A stretch of DNA of 64,000 nt from Rhinopomastus cyanomelas (taxonomy: Eukaryota > Chordata > Aves > Bucerotiformes > Rhinopomastidae): NCBI GenBank assembly GCA_013400115.1, contig VXBP01010397.1:1024620-1088619 (forward strand), written 5' to 3'. Shown piece by piece: positions 24,801 through 36,800 of this stretch. Positions within the stretch are counted from its first letter, which is position 1, and the number at the start of each line of letters is the position of its first letter. A program made the position numbers and the translations under genes. Below the pieces are notes generated by a model. The model was not told where the DNA came from and ran no database searches. It saw only the letters and a list, made by a program, of their open reading frames with translations.

Positions 24801-27800
24801 TTGGAGATCACACCATCCCTCTGCTTTCCCCGGGGAGATGGTGTCGGTGCATGCAGAGCCTGGCAGCCAGGTTGCCCTCAGCCAGTCCCTCCCTTGGCAA
24901 GGGGGTGCTTGGCCTCGGGCTGCAATGTAGAGGGCAGCCAAGCTGGCAGAGAGCTCCTGGCACCTCTGCCTGCACTCAGCCCCGTGTGCCTGCCCAGACG
25001 GCGTGGGGGAGCACAGCCCCGGCGTGTCCAGCTCCACAGACTGGCCAGACTCAGGCTGCCTGTGCCAGGCCGTCTGTCTCGTAGCTGGCATGAGCTTTAC
25101 CAAGCTGGGGGGTATCCAAGATGGGGGATGCTGTCCCCACGCTGGGCCCGTGCCCGTGATGCTATCTGGGCCAGCACCTGGAAGATGCTTTACTGGCCAA
25201 GTCCCCACACTGCTATGGGCAGTGGCTTTAAAGGGGCTGCAAACCATTTGGGCACCTACTCAGGCAAAGACCTTGTTGCAGGTGTTGCTGGTCATGGGCA
25301 GTGGGGTTGGGGCAGCCAGAATGCCCAGGGCTGTTGCTTCCTGGGCACAACCAGTGGAGTGGTGCAGGATTTGGGCTCACGATGTCATCACCAAGGGGTG
25401 TGGGTGTTCACAGGTGTGCATGTGCATGGCTGCGCACGCGCTACACATCCACCCACACCCATCCATGTCTGTGTGTGTGGGGGTGTGCGCCTGGGGTTGT
25501 TGCCTGTTGGTACCCTGTGGGTGTGTGCCTACGGGTACCCTGTAGGTGTGTGTCTGTGGGTGTGCAGCCAGGGGATATAAGCGGTGCCGAGTGTGCCCTG
25601 ACAGCAGGAGGGTGTGAGTGGCACCACACATGCTGTGCCAGTTTGTGTGTGAGCAGTTGTGGGTGTCAGCAGTGCCACAAGATCTGTGATGGGGAGTGTG
25701 CTGGTGTGCCATGCCAGCAGAGTGTGTGTGTGTGTGTTTGTGTGTGTGTGTGAGGGCAGGCACGTGACGTTAGGCCGTGGATAACAGTCTCTTCTCTTTT
25801 CCTTTGCAGAAGACCAGCCACTCGCGGCGCTTTGGGCGCTTCACGCATGGTGCGTTGAGTTACTAGGACCTGGCTCTCTGTGCTGTAGGAGGGCAGCAAG
25901 CAGAGCCTGTTTAGGGCTGGGCTGCATCCTGCCAGCTGAGAAATCGGGCCCTCCTCAGCTGGGTGCTCCTGGTGTCCCCTGTGGCACTTAGCTACTCCTG
26001 GCCCTGCACCTTCAGTTCCTTGGGGGCCGTCGGGCTGTTGTGGTCAGGCTGCAGAGCCTAGAGCAGTGGCAGTGCGTGGGGCAGCTGGCAGTGTGCTGGA
26101 CTGCGGAAGGGTGGCTTGAGGTGGGGAGGGGCAGTGTTACCTGCCCCCATGTCATGGTAATGCAACAGGGCAGAGCGATGGTGGGGCTGGAGACATGTCC
26201 CTTGTCACAGAGGTCTGTTGTAGCAGCTTGCGAGGTCTCAGGAAGCAGCAAGGAGGAAAGTCTGTCCCTCCCTGGCACCATGGCTTTCCTGGGTTGGGAC
26301 GTTAGGGTGGCACCAATCTGGTCTGCCACATCCTGTTCATGGAGAGCCTCTCACGACTGCATTGTCCTGAGCGTCCCTGCTCAGGGGCACAACCATATCA
26401 TGCAATAGGTGCCACTGGAGAGGTAGAGCTTGCACGTCTGTGTGCCAGAGGGAGGGTGCTTGTATGTGGACACAAGTGTCTTTGTGCTCCAGCACCTCCA
26501 GAGGTGCCCACATGTGGCACATGCTGGGAGGTACAGCCCCAAGCTGTGGTCCCCTGCAGGACATGGGTTTGTGCAAGTACTGCAGCTGTGAAGCCAGCAC
26601 TTGGGGCAGCTCCAGCAGCCCCGAGGACAGGAGGTGGCCGTCCTGCCCAGTATGGTCTGGCCATGACACAGAGAGGGGATGGTGTATGTGAAGAGGGTCT
26701 GTGTGTGGCATTGGACTGGCATGCGGTGAGCATGGGTACAGAGTGGATACCTGTGGATACCCTTTGGATGCCTCCCCCCTGCCATGGGGTTGGACAAAGC
26801 ATGAGTTGCTCCTCATGGGATCCTGAAATTGGCACAGGGTGCCAGGCTCTGCGAGCAAGCAGAGCCCATATCAGTGCTGCACTGGCAATGTGGAGAGATG
26901 CTGGGGACAAGGTCCTTCCCTGCTGTCCCCTGCATCTCTGCAGGCTGGGCCGATAACCGTGTGTTGATGTCTCTCTCTCTCTTGCTGCCCCTATGGAAGC
27001 GAAGTTTTCCGCTCCTGCAGGAAACAAAGCTACGGTAGGACAACCCCTGTCCGGTGCCGGCCCCATCCTCAGAGTGGGCCCTGTGCCCCAGCCTGCTGTC
27101 CTGCCCCACTGCTGTCACTGTCCCCCATGCTCTGCCTCCCTGTCCCCATGCTGCCTTTGCCAGCTGCATTCCCACTTGCTGGCACTGTCACCCTTCTTTT
27201 CATCATCTAACACTGCTTCTTCCTGCTTTGCCTGCCCTGCCCTGCTTGCCTTTGCGCCCCTGAACTTTCCCGTCCTGGGTCCTGCCTTTCCCTGCTGGCA
27301 GCCTGTCCCTGCAGTTCACAGTCATGCCCCCTGCCCCAGCACTACATCCTCCTGGGCTGGAGGGGGCTTGGTCTGTCTTTGGAGCTGGTGTGTCTGCAAG
27401 AGGTAGTGCCAGCCTGGCCTGCTGTCCCTGTGTCTCCTCACCCCTTGTTCTTCCCCTCCACCTTCCCAAGACTCGGAGACAGGTGATGATGAGCCCAGCG
27501 ACCCCCAGGTGACACAACGCAGTGACCTCCAGGATGAGACAACTTTCAGCACCCCCACGGGTGAGCACCCAGCTGGCACGGAGCCCTGGCTCAGGCTGTT
27601 TGGCATACCCCCACCCAGGAGCTCTGTTGACCCAGCTTTTGGGCTTTCCATGGAGAGGGACATGTGATCCACCCCTGCAAAGGGGAGAGGGCCTGGGGCA
27701 GCAGGGTGCTGCTTGGCACACTGCAGCACACCCCAGGAAAACACAGCCCCCTCTGGGTAGGATGCTGGGCTTGCCCCTGTTGGCAGCTACCATTGGCTAA

Positions 27801-30800
27801 TGCCTCTCCTTCTAGGTGGGTCTGACACCCTTATGGACGCCTCCATGAACACAACGCCAACCTCAGTGTTGGCCCTGTCACAGGCAGAGGAGCGTTCCAG
27901 CTGGTCGGGCAGCCAGCAGACCGTGGTGGAGAAGGAGACAGACGCCAGCCTCCCCGTGCGGGGACCCTACCTCCGCCCCACTGCCTGGCAGCAGCCACAG
28001 GGAACTCCAAGGCAAGCAAACACGCTGGCCCCATGTGGCGCCGAGGTCAGGCACCTGGGTGTGGAGCCGCTGGTGCGGGCATCACGGGCTAATCTGGTGG
28101 GCACAAGCTGGGGGTCGGAGGATAGCCTTTCAGTGGCCAGCGACCCATATGGCAGCGCCTTCAGCCTGTACCGAGGACGGGCGCTCTCACTTCATGTGTA
28201 AGTAGCTGGGGGAAGCATCCGGAGGGGACATCGTGCTGGGCCATCTCCTTCCATCTCTCCTCTGCCTGGGCTTTCTTTGCCTTCACCATGCCTGGATGAG
28301 GAGCAGGGGCTCTGAGCAGTAGGCAGCCTGATCCTGGTGAAGAGCTGGGAGCAACCTGGGCCAGAGAGGTGACATGGAGTCAGGGTCCCTTTCTGGTCTG
28401 GCCAGGCTGGGGCTGAGGGTAACCCCTGTGCTGCTGCACAGGCTGTGCTGTGGATGTCCCCCCCATCCCACCCCACCACTGGGGCTCTGCACAGCTTAGA
28501 GTAGGGCACTTGAAGGCGCTTGGCTTCCTGGGGCACCCGCTGGCAAGGCTCTGCCACCCGCACTTCTCACTACACAGGGTTGGTGTCAGGGGCTAGGGAT
28601 GCACTATCTCTCCAGGACCTGCTCAGAGCCCCCGTCCCTCCTTGCTGCCTTTGGTCCCCATCCCAGCAGGCCTGCTCTTTTGACCTCCATCTTGCCCCTT
28701 TTTTTTGTTCAAGGCTGCTTGTTCCACCAGATCCTCATCTCCACTTTATGATTTCTGTACCACAACCGCCACATACCGCTGCGGGGAGTGGGGTGGGGCG
28801 ATAGGCCCACAGCAGCATGGGGAGAGCGTGTAGTCTTGGGGACCCTATACGTCATGCAGAAATGCTGACTTGGCATTCCAGGACACCCCACCAAACTGGA
28901 CCACTCCCAGCCCTAGTTCCTGTCTGCATGGTGGCCCTGGGGAGGGAGGGAACTAGTTGGGTATCCCGCCATCACCCCTTTGTCCCATTTAGGGACTCCA
29001 GGACAAGGAGACATTGCTGTGCCACAGTAGCCCAGAACTTCCATCAATCCCAGCCAGCTCCAGTGGTCTCTGGGTGGCTGGACTCACTCACTGGGGCCCT
29101 CACTGGGACTCCTTGAGGCTCTGTCTTTGGGCTTGGGGTTACTCTGGCTGCCTGCCCTCCTTGCCGTGCCCCATTGGGTGCTGTGGGGTGGTCTGGGAGC
29201 ACAGATGCAGCCAGGTGGTGAAGGTGGGCTCTGAACCACACTCCTCTATCTCTCCCCTTGCAGCAGCATCCCCCAGGGGGGCTACCGGAGAGATGACTCC
29301 CACAGTGGACCTGTCTCTCCAAAGCCTGGTGCTGAGGCTCCGAGGTCTCCTGCCGCCTTGCCATTGACCACCAAGCCACCGATCATTCGCTCACCATCCC
29401 CCCGCTCTGGCCTGTGCCTGCTGTCACCCACAGGCAACACATCCCAGCTGGCTACTCGTGGCCCTGGTGTCCCCTCCTTCACTCCTGTGACCCCCTGCAA
29501 GAAGTCCTCGGTGCCAGCTGAATACCAGGACACTGTTGCTGAGGAATACGAGGAGAAGATCAAGAAGCCCAAGTCCTCAGGATACTCTCAGGGCAGCACA
29601 CAAGATTCCCGTCCCCAGACACCCATGAGCGACGGCTCTGGCCGCATCTCCATCCGAGCGTCCCCTAAGCTGGTGCGTGCTGGCTCCAAGATCTTTGAGA
29701 GGCTGCAGTACTTCGAGGAACGGCAGAGGAGCTTGGAGCAGGACAGCCCCTTCACTGCACATCCTTCCCTGCCCTTGCGCAAGTCACGCTCTTTTGACCA
29801 GCCAGGCTCTGGCTCACGTCGTGCCAGCACGCTGGGCGGCTCACGGGAAGATGTGCGGGACCGCTGGGAGACGAGCAGCACTGCAGCAAGCCGGCGCCTG
29901 GCCTTCCGGCAGAAAGCCGCGTCCTTTGATGAGCGGGGCAAGTTTGCTGGCCGTGTCTATGCCATTGAGCACAAGTTTGCCGAGGAGCTAACCCGCGTCA
30001 AGCGGACAGTCTCCAAGCAGCAGCTGCGGCGCTCCCAGGAGCTGTGTAAAACCGGACTGCCCCCAACACCACCACCCCCGGCAGAGCCTGCGACCCCCCG
30101 TGCTCCACGTACCCCCTCCTCGCAGGGTGCCGGTGGGCGCAAGGCGCTGCCATCAAAGACCCTTGCACCAGCAGAGAACACGCACCTGGCACTTCCCAGT
30201 GTGGTGCTGGTGGGACGTGACGGGGAGCCGGAGCCAGGGGGGCAGCGAGCCAGGAAAGGCCCAGTGCGGGGCAGCACAGCAGCCAGTCAGCCCACTGACA
30301 CAGGGGATGTGGGAACCAAGAAGGGTCCACAGCACTGGGAAGAAGGCACTGGGGAAGTGAAGAAGAAGGAACAGTGGCCGTTAGCACAAGCCAATTCACA
30401 GGGACAAGTGGTTCTTTCGCAGGCGAGTCCGGTTGAAGGCAGCCCATACCCAGATGGGGGTCCCACCAGTGGAGCCTGTGCCCCTGGGGCAGTGAGCGAA
30501 GCCCTGGCTGCCCGGCTGGCTGTGCCACATGGGCTGTACCGGCGGCCAGAGGTGCCCGCAGAGGTGCGGTTCCTGCCCTGGGCGAAGCCAGGGATGGAGC
30601 AGGAGGCTCGTCTGGAGAGGAGCTGGGTAGGACAGCACGGTGTGGGCAAGGAGGTGGAGAGAAGGCAGATGAAAGTGTCGGAGAAGAGAGAGAGTGGCCG
30701 GACAGCTCAAGAAGGCAGGAGCACGCGGAGCAAGGGGAAGGGGCGCCGAGCCAGGCCCACCTCTCCAGAGCTAGGTAGGAGCATGGATTTCTGTCCTCCT

Positions 30801-33800
30801 GTGGGCACTGACCTGGCCTGGACAGCTCCTGAGTGGGACAGGAACGTCCAGCCTTACTCTGGGAGATGTGGGAAATCCAGGCTGTGTTAGAGAGCACAGG
30901 GGAGGGGCAGGGGGAACCTGGTTCTGTTGGCATCAGCCAGTGCCATAAGGCAGATCAGCCTGGGCATCGGTTTTCTGGGCCTTGATGTCATGACACTAGT
31001 TGACGTCTCCATCATGACGCTTGCTGATGTCTCTCCATCCTTCCTGCCTGGCATGGTTGGGATGCAGGGTGCTGACCTCTGATACCTGGCCCTGGGCTGG
31101 TCCAGCCTCCTGGGGCACAGAGCACCCACTGCAGCATGTGACAGCTGGACTGTGCTCGGTGGTCCAGGCATGGTGTGCAGGCCAAGTGTCTCCAGGGGAT
31201 GCTGTGGTGACTTGGCCAGGGAGAGTTGCCCTGCCAGTCCCAGCACATGGGGATGAGACCAGACTGTACCAGGGCCAGGAGCTCCTTCCATGCTCTGATT
31301 TGGCCAGAGCAGTGCCAGGCCCACGTGCCTGAGGCTCCTGGCATGGCCCCAAGACCTCTGCCTGTGCGCTGGGGCCACAGGAGGGGAGAGAGCTGAGAAA
31401 CTGATGTGACAGGGCAGAGCAGCACACGGAAGGCTGAGGAGAGCTTGGAGCAGGGTCTGCAGTGAGCTTCACAATCCTTGTCCTTCCACACTCCACCGTC
31501 ACCTCATCCCTTACACTGTTTGGGGATGTACAGCAGGGTGAACACACCCTGCCTTATGGTCCCCTGCCTTACCCCATTGCAGGCACTGTGTCCTAGTAGC
31601 CCCTGATACATCCCTTTCCTCCACTGCATGGCTTGGGGATCTGCTAATGCTCCAGCAAGGGTGAGTGGCACATGGTGGCAGGGATAGGTAGAAGGTTGCA
31701 AGGCCCCTGCTCTGCCTTCATGCAGCCCAGCATGGCACAAGACCTGCTTGCTTCACCCCAATGACAGAAGTGGGTCCCATCTCTCCCTGTCCAGAGTCCT
31801 CTGATGACTCCTATGTCTCAGCGGGTGAAGACCCTCTGGAAGCCCCCATCTTTGAGATCCCCATTCAGGACATGACAGTGGCCGTGGGGGCAGAGGTGCT
31901 GCTCAAGTGCATTGTCACAGCCAACCCACAACCAGAAGGTGAGCAAACACAGGGTTGAAGTGCTTGTGGGGTCAAGGATGCGAGTGTAGCAGGAGGGCTC
32001 TCTACATATCCGTATCCCACTTGCTGAGCTGTCCTTTGGGTCCACCTGAGCTGTGCTGAGCGGGACAAGCAGCCTGAGGTGGATGTCTCAGGGAGGTGAT
32101 ATGCCCACTCTGAGAGAACCCCTTTTGCAATCTGTCCCGCTCAATCAGGAGGGAAGTGCTTGGGCATTGACAGGATGTAGAGAACAGAGTGCACAGCAGG
32201 GTGTCTGGGCTGGGAGAGTGAGAGAAGGGCCACTAAGCGCTGTGCGGACAGGGGCAGGTGATGCTCTGGGCTGCTGCTGGGACAGCCCGGGTTTACCGGT
32301 GTCACAACGTTCAGGGACGCTGTGTTCTGCATATGCTGTAGTTAAGCGCTGGGCAGGGGCAGCTGGGCAGCCAGAGCCGGTACCTGCGGACAGAGGCAGC
32401 AGAACCGAAGCGGCTTGGATCCCTCTTCCATCTTCCGCTGGAGGGCAGGACGATGCCAGGACTCAGACAGGGACCGTGGGAACCAGGGGCTGCTCCCCGT
32501 GGCAAAAGGGTCCCCGCGGCCAGGCCAGGGAGGGTTTGGGCTCACCGGGACTCGGCCCAGAGCCCGGGAGGAGGTCGGGCTGTACCACCCACGAGTGCCC
32601 CTGGCTCTGCCGGCAGTGTCGTGGAGGAAGGACGGGGTCCCATTGCGGAGCAGCTCAACGCGGCCCATCAAGGCGGAGGGCGAGCGTCATACTCTGCTGG
32701 TCAGGAGTGCCCGGGTGGCCGATGCTGGTCTCTACACTGTCACCGCGGCCAACGAGGTGGGGGCGACCTGCTGCAGTGCCATCCTCAGCATCCGACCCGG
32801 TGAGTGTGGCGGGGTGGGGCTGGGGGAAGCAGGGCCGGCGGTGCTGTGGGCTGGCTGCCAGCTCAGCCGCTGCTGTCACTGGGAGGAAACTGACTTCCTT
32901 ACCCTACAAGGCTCTGTCTGAACCAAAGCAGCTGACGTGCTCCCGGGAGCACAAAGGGATCCTGCCCGGGTGGTAGGGGTTGGGGAACCGGGTCAGGCTG
33001 TGAGCATCCCGGCGCCTAGATGGAGAGCACCCCAGTGTCTAGACTCCCTCACACCTCCTCTGCACAGGGCTAGCCATGGGGCACGCCAGCCTGCCATCCA
33101 GCCCGCAAAGCTGTGGGGGTACCCCTGCCCGCCGAGCTGTTCACCAGGGGGGCCCACCCTTCCCAGCCTCAAGGTACTCCCCATTCCGAATGTCCCTGGG
33201 GAGTGGACAGACTCAGAACTGTCCCGGGATCAAGAAGTACCCGAAACCCCACCCGCTCTGTACTGCGGAGGGGTTGTGCACTCGAGAGTAGGGATCACTG
33301 AAGGGGTGGCGAAGCAGGAGGGGGCCGGCAAGGGGCCGGCGAGGGGCCCACAGACCCTGGCCCGGCGCTGAGCCCTCCCCTGCACTGCTGGCCCAGCCCC
33401 GGGGGCCGGCCGAGGCGGGGAGGGCTCAGCGGGCTGGAGGTGCGCCCGGCCTCGCCGCACTGGCCCTGGCAGCGGCAGCGGCGGCTCGACGGTGCGCCCC
33501 GGTGCGGCGCGTCTCGTCTTGGGGCGGGGGCTGCCGGGGCCGCGCCCCTCGGTGAGTGCGATGGGCGCCGGGGGTGAAGAGGCAGTGCGGGCGAGGGGGA
33601 GTCAGGGGTCGTCGTCCTTCTCCAGCTCTCCGCCCCGATGCTTCCCGCGAACACTGCGGGAGTGCGGAGTGGGGGGCGCAGCTCTCGCCTAGAACCGGGC
33701 AGCCACGGCCCTCTTCCCCTCGGTAAGGGGCGGGGTGGGGACCGATTGCGCTCGGGCTCGGCTGGAGGGGGGCCAGCACCGCCGGCGCTGCGCCGGGCTC

Positions 33801-36800
33801 TGCCAGCACCCCACGCCGCTCGCTGCTCCCCCCAGCCCGCCCCTCTCCTGCCCCCAGCCCCGCACGCACCCCGCGGGTTCCCTGTGCCGGCCCGGGTGGG
33901 GTCTCCACGCAGGCGGGTCCGCCCCGCCTAGCGCACAGACGGGCGGCCGGGCGGGCTGCCGAGGGAACGCAGCTGCCAATGTCACCTTCAGCCCTCCCGG
34001 CTCGGGGAGCAATCTCTGGAATCCGGGCGGCTTAAGGATGGGAGCACGGGCTGCTGCGTAAGAGCCACTTGAGCCCTGCTGTCGCCTTGTCGAGTCCCGT
34101 TATCACATCCCGTGGAGCGCTTCTTCCCTCCACCCCCCTCCATGCGCTCTTGCACCCCTTCACTGCTGGCTGCAGCCGAGCTGAGATGTGCCACGGACTG
34201 GGTATCCCCTTTATCCATGGGGTTCAGGGTGAAGGGGAGGGCCGCCCTGTTTTGCTTGCCTGGCTCTGGCAACTGCCAGCTCCTTACTCGGCCTCTCCTG
34301 TGCTAGCCCCCGCAGTGGAGCGGCATGGGAACTTGCCTCCCCTCCTCGGCCAAGCCAGCCCAATCACCTCGGATGAGGAGTACTTGAGCCCCCTGGAAGA
34401 ATTCCCCGAGTCCAGCACCCCCCAGCATCGACCAGCCATGAAGCTGCAGCCTAGAGCTGAGCATGGGGCTTCCCACAGTTCGGTGGAGAGCACCTTCAAG
34501 GCTGCACCCACCTTTGAGGTGAGCTGAACCTACTACTTCCCCAGACCTAGCAGAAGGAGAGCAACGCCCTGTGACCACAACCCTGTGGGTCCCTGGTACC
34601 AGAAGGTGCCAGGTCAGGCCTTCCTACCCCTTGATTTGGAGTCCTTTGGGCACTTAAGTAGTCTCCACCCCACCCCTGGTACTCCGGGGCAGCTTTCGCG
34701 ATAGGGGACACGTAACCCTAAGTGCAGTGGGGGAATGCATGGCTCTGGGTGCAGGCAGGTGCTTGCTGTTTTCTGACCCTTGCTTCCCCAGGTGTCCCTG
34801 ACAGACCAGTCGGTGATGGAAGGGCAGGATGTCAGCATGAGTGTCTGTGTCCGAGGGGAACCCAAGCCCATCATTTATTGGTGAGTCCTGGTGCTTGCTG
34901 GGTCACAGTTAGATGGGAAAGAGGGGACAGGCACAGTGACTTTCTTATTTGGGGTTGTACAGTTCAGAGCTCTGGTTCTGAGCAGAGTTGGGTGTGGAGG
35001 AGAGGGGTCTTTTGAGGACAGCCAGGCTGGACATGCAGGGCCAGATGTGACCAAGCCCTTCTGGCCACGTCCTGAGCAGGCTGAGGAACCGGCAACCGGT
35101 GAAGTATGGCCGCCGGCACCACGTGGAGGAGGCAGAGGGGACACGGGGATTCTTCACATTGCACATCCTTGCTGTGGAGCGCACCGATACTGGCTTCTAC
35201 ACCTGCAAGGCCGTCAATGAGTATGGCACCAGGCAGTGTGAGGCCAAGCTGGAAGTCAGAGGTAAAGCTCACTGAGCGTGTTCCCCTGGGCCCTGAGTGC
35301 CAGCTGGCTCTAGTTCTCTGCATGAACTGTGTGAAGAAGGGGCCACTGCGGATCCCCTTTAGTGGTGCTGCGGGAGAAGGGGACAAGCAGCCCGCGCTTC
35401 CCTGCGCAGTAGAGGCAGGTGCAAGCCTGGAGCAGGAAAGTGGAGCTGCGTGCCTGGGGCTGTGAGCAGAGGCTGATCCTTCAACAGAAGGCAGGCTGCC
35501 TTGTTGTCCTGTCCTATGGCTTTGGGTCCTACCACCCAGCTGTGCCAGGGCCCCCCCACTGGGCTGACCCTGAGCTCACTACTCCCTGCAGCCCCATACT
35601 TGCACAGCTTCACCCTTCATCCCACTGTCCTCCCATGTACCCACTGCTGGGGCCAGGCGTTGCCCCTGGCTGCTCAGAGAGGGCTTTGGCCATTGGTGGC
35701 CCTTGCAGGGGACATGTCCCCCCTGCCCTGCCATGCCAATGGATCCCTCTCTCCCTGCCCCAAGCAGCCTGCAGCTGCGTGCCATGCATACAGCAGCTTG
35801 TAGAGGTCCCCCTGACCGTTGCTTGGGACCGGGCTGTTTAGCCCCTTTCCCTTACCATCCCTTCCCAGCCCTTCTGTGGTCTTCCTGGAACCCAATACGT
35901 GTCTGCAATGTTTGGGGGAGGGTGTGGGCTCAGGACTGATTGCCAGGCAATCCCCCAAGGTCAGAGAAGGAGCCTTTGGGGTTGAGCGATGCTACCTCCC
36001 TCCTCTTGCCCTTTGCTGTGTGTGCCCTGTTCCTCCCAGCTCTCCCCGCTGACAGCTGCCTGAGCCCCTGGGCTGCACCCATCCCACCCAGAGTTGGCTG
36101 CACTGCTTCTACCCTGCTGGCACCCTGCTCCCAGCCTCTAGCAAACCGCAGCGGCACAGGGGTGGGAGTGGGAGCCAGCCCCACGTCCAGTGGCCCACAG
36201 GAACTAGGCTGTGGGGGCGATGGTTCTAGTCACGGTCCCTCTCAGGGGACCCAGTGGGTGGCTCCGTGCCTGGGCGCGTACTCACATCCCTCATGCCGGT
36301 GCTGGTGAGTGCGTGCATGCCAGATCTATCGCTGCTGCACTAACCCTTCCGCTTGCTGACTGCGGTTTTTGTCTGTATGCAGGGGGAGTACGATAAGGGG
36401 GTGCATCTCTCAGAGCCGTGGCCGCGGGGCTCTTAGTTGGACACCTCTTAGGCAGTGGACCTCACCTTGTGTTATTACCTTCTGCTCCAATCTGCCGCCC
36501 TCGTCCTGGATGCACCGCGGGAACACGCGGGCCCTCGACTACGGGCAGGGGCTCGCCGGATGGCCAGGGCAGGCGTAACTGAGGCGGGGTGGGGGGAATG
36601 GCGCAGGAGCGCCAGACATCCCCTAGCTTGGCCAGGGTGACCAAATGATGCTGTTTTGTCTCTTGCTCCATCTGTTTGTCCCTGTCTTTGTGTCCTGATG
36701 CTCCTCTCCTTGCTGCCCAGGGAAGGGGAGCAGGGAGCTGAGCCTATGGTTGCCACAGTGCCAGCCAGGGCTGTAGGGAAGGGCCTGTGGTGCAGTGGCA

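Larger units (their letters stand above)
15806..27470 (+). other. SPEG intron 1
   Basis: The largest intron. It contains a CR1 LINE fragment (17598-17829), a GC-rich alternative promoter with first exon (about 22220-22637), a TG-rich simple-repeat tract (25466-25752) and an alternative second exon (25810-25849). Elsewhere I see no supported gene, although there are several long GC-driven open frames (for example 22808-23719). Confidence 0.6.

Noticed and set aside
27021..27034. Possible 14-base SPEG microexon (GAAACAAAGCTACG) with a good acceptor and a GTAGGA donor
   Set aside because: Including it after exon 2b shifts the frame of the common exon at 27471 and leads to an early stop, so it is not part of a coding SPEG transcript as I model it.
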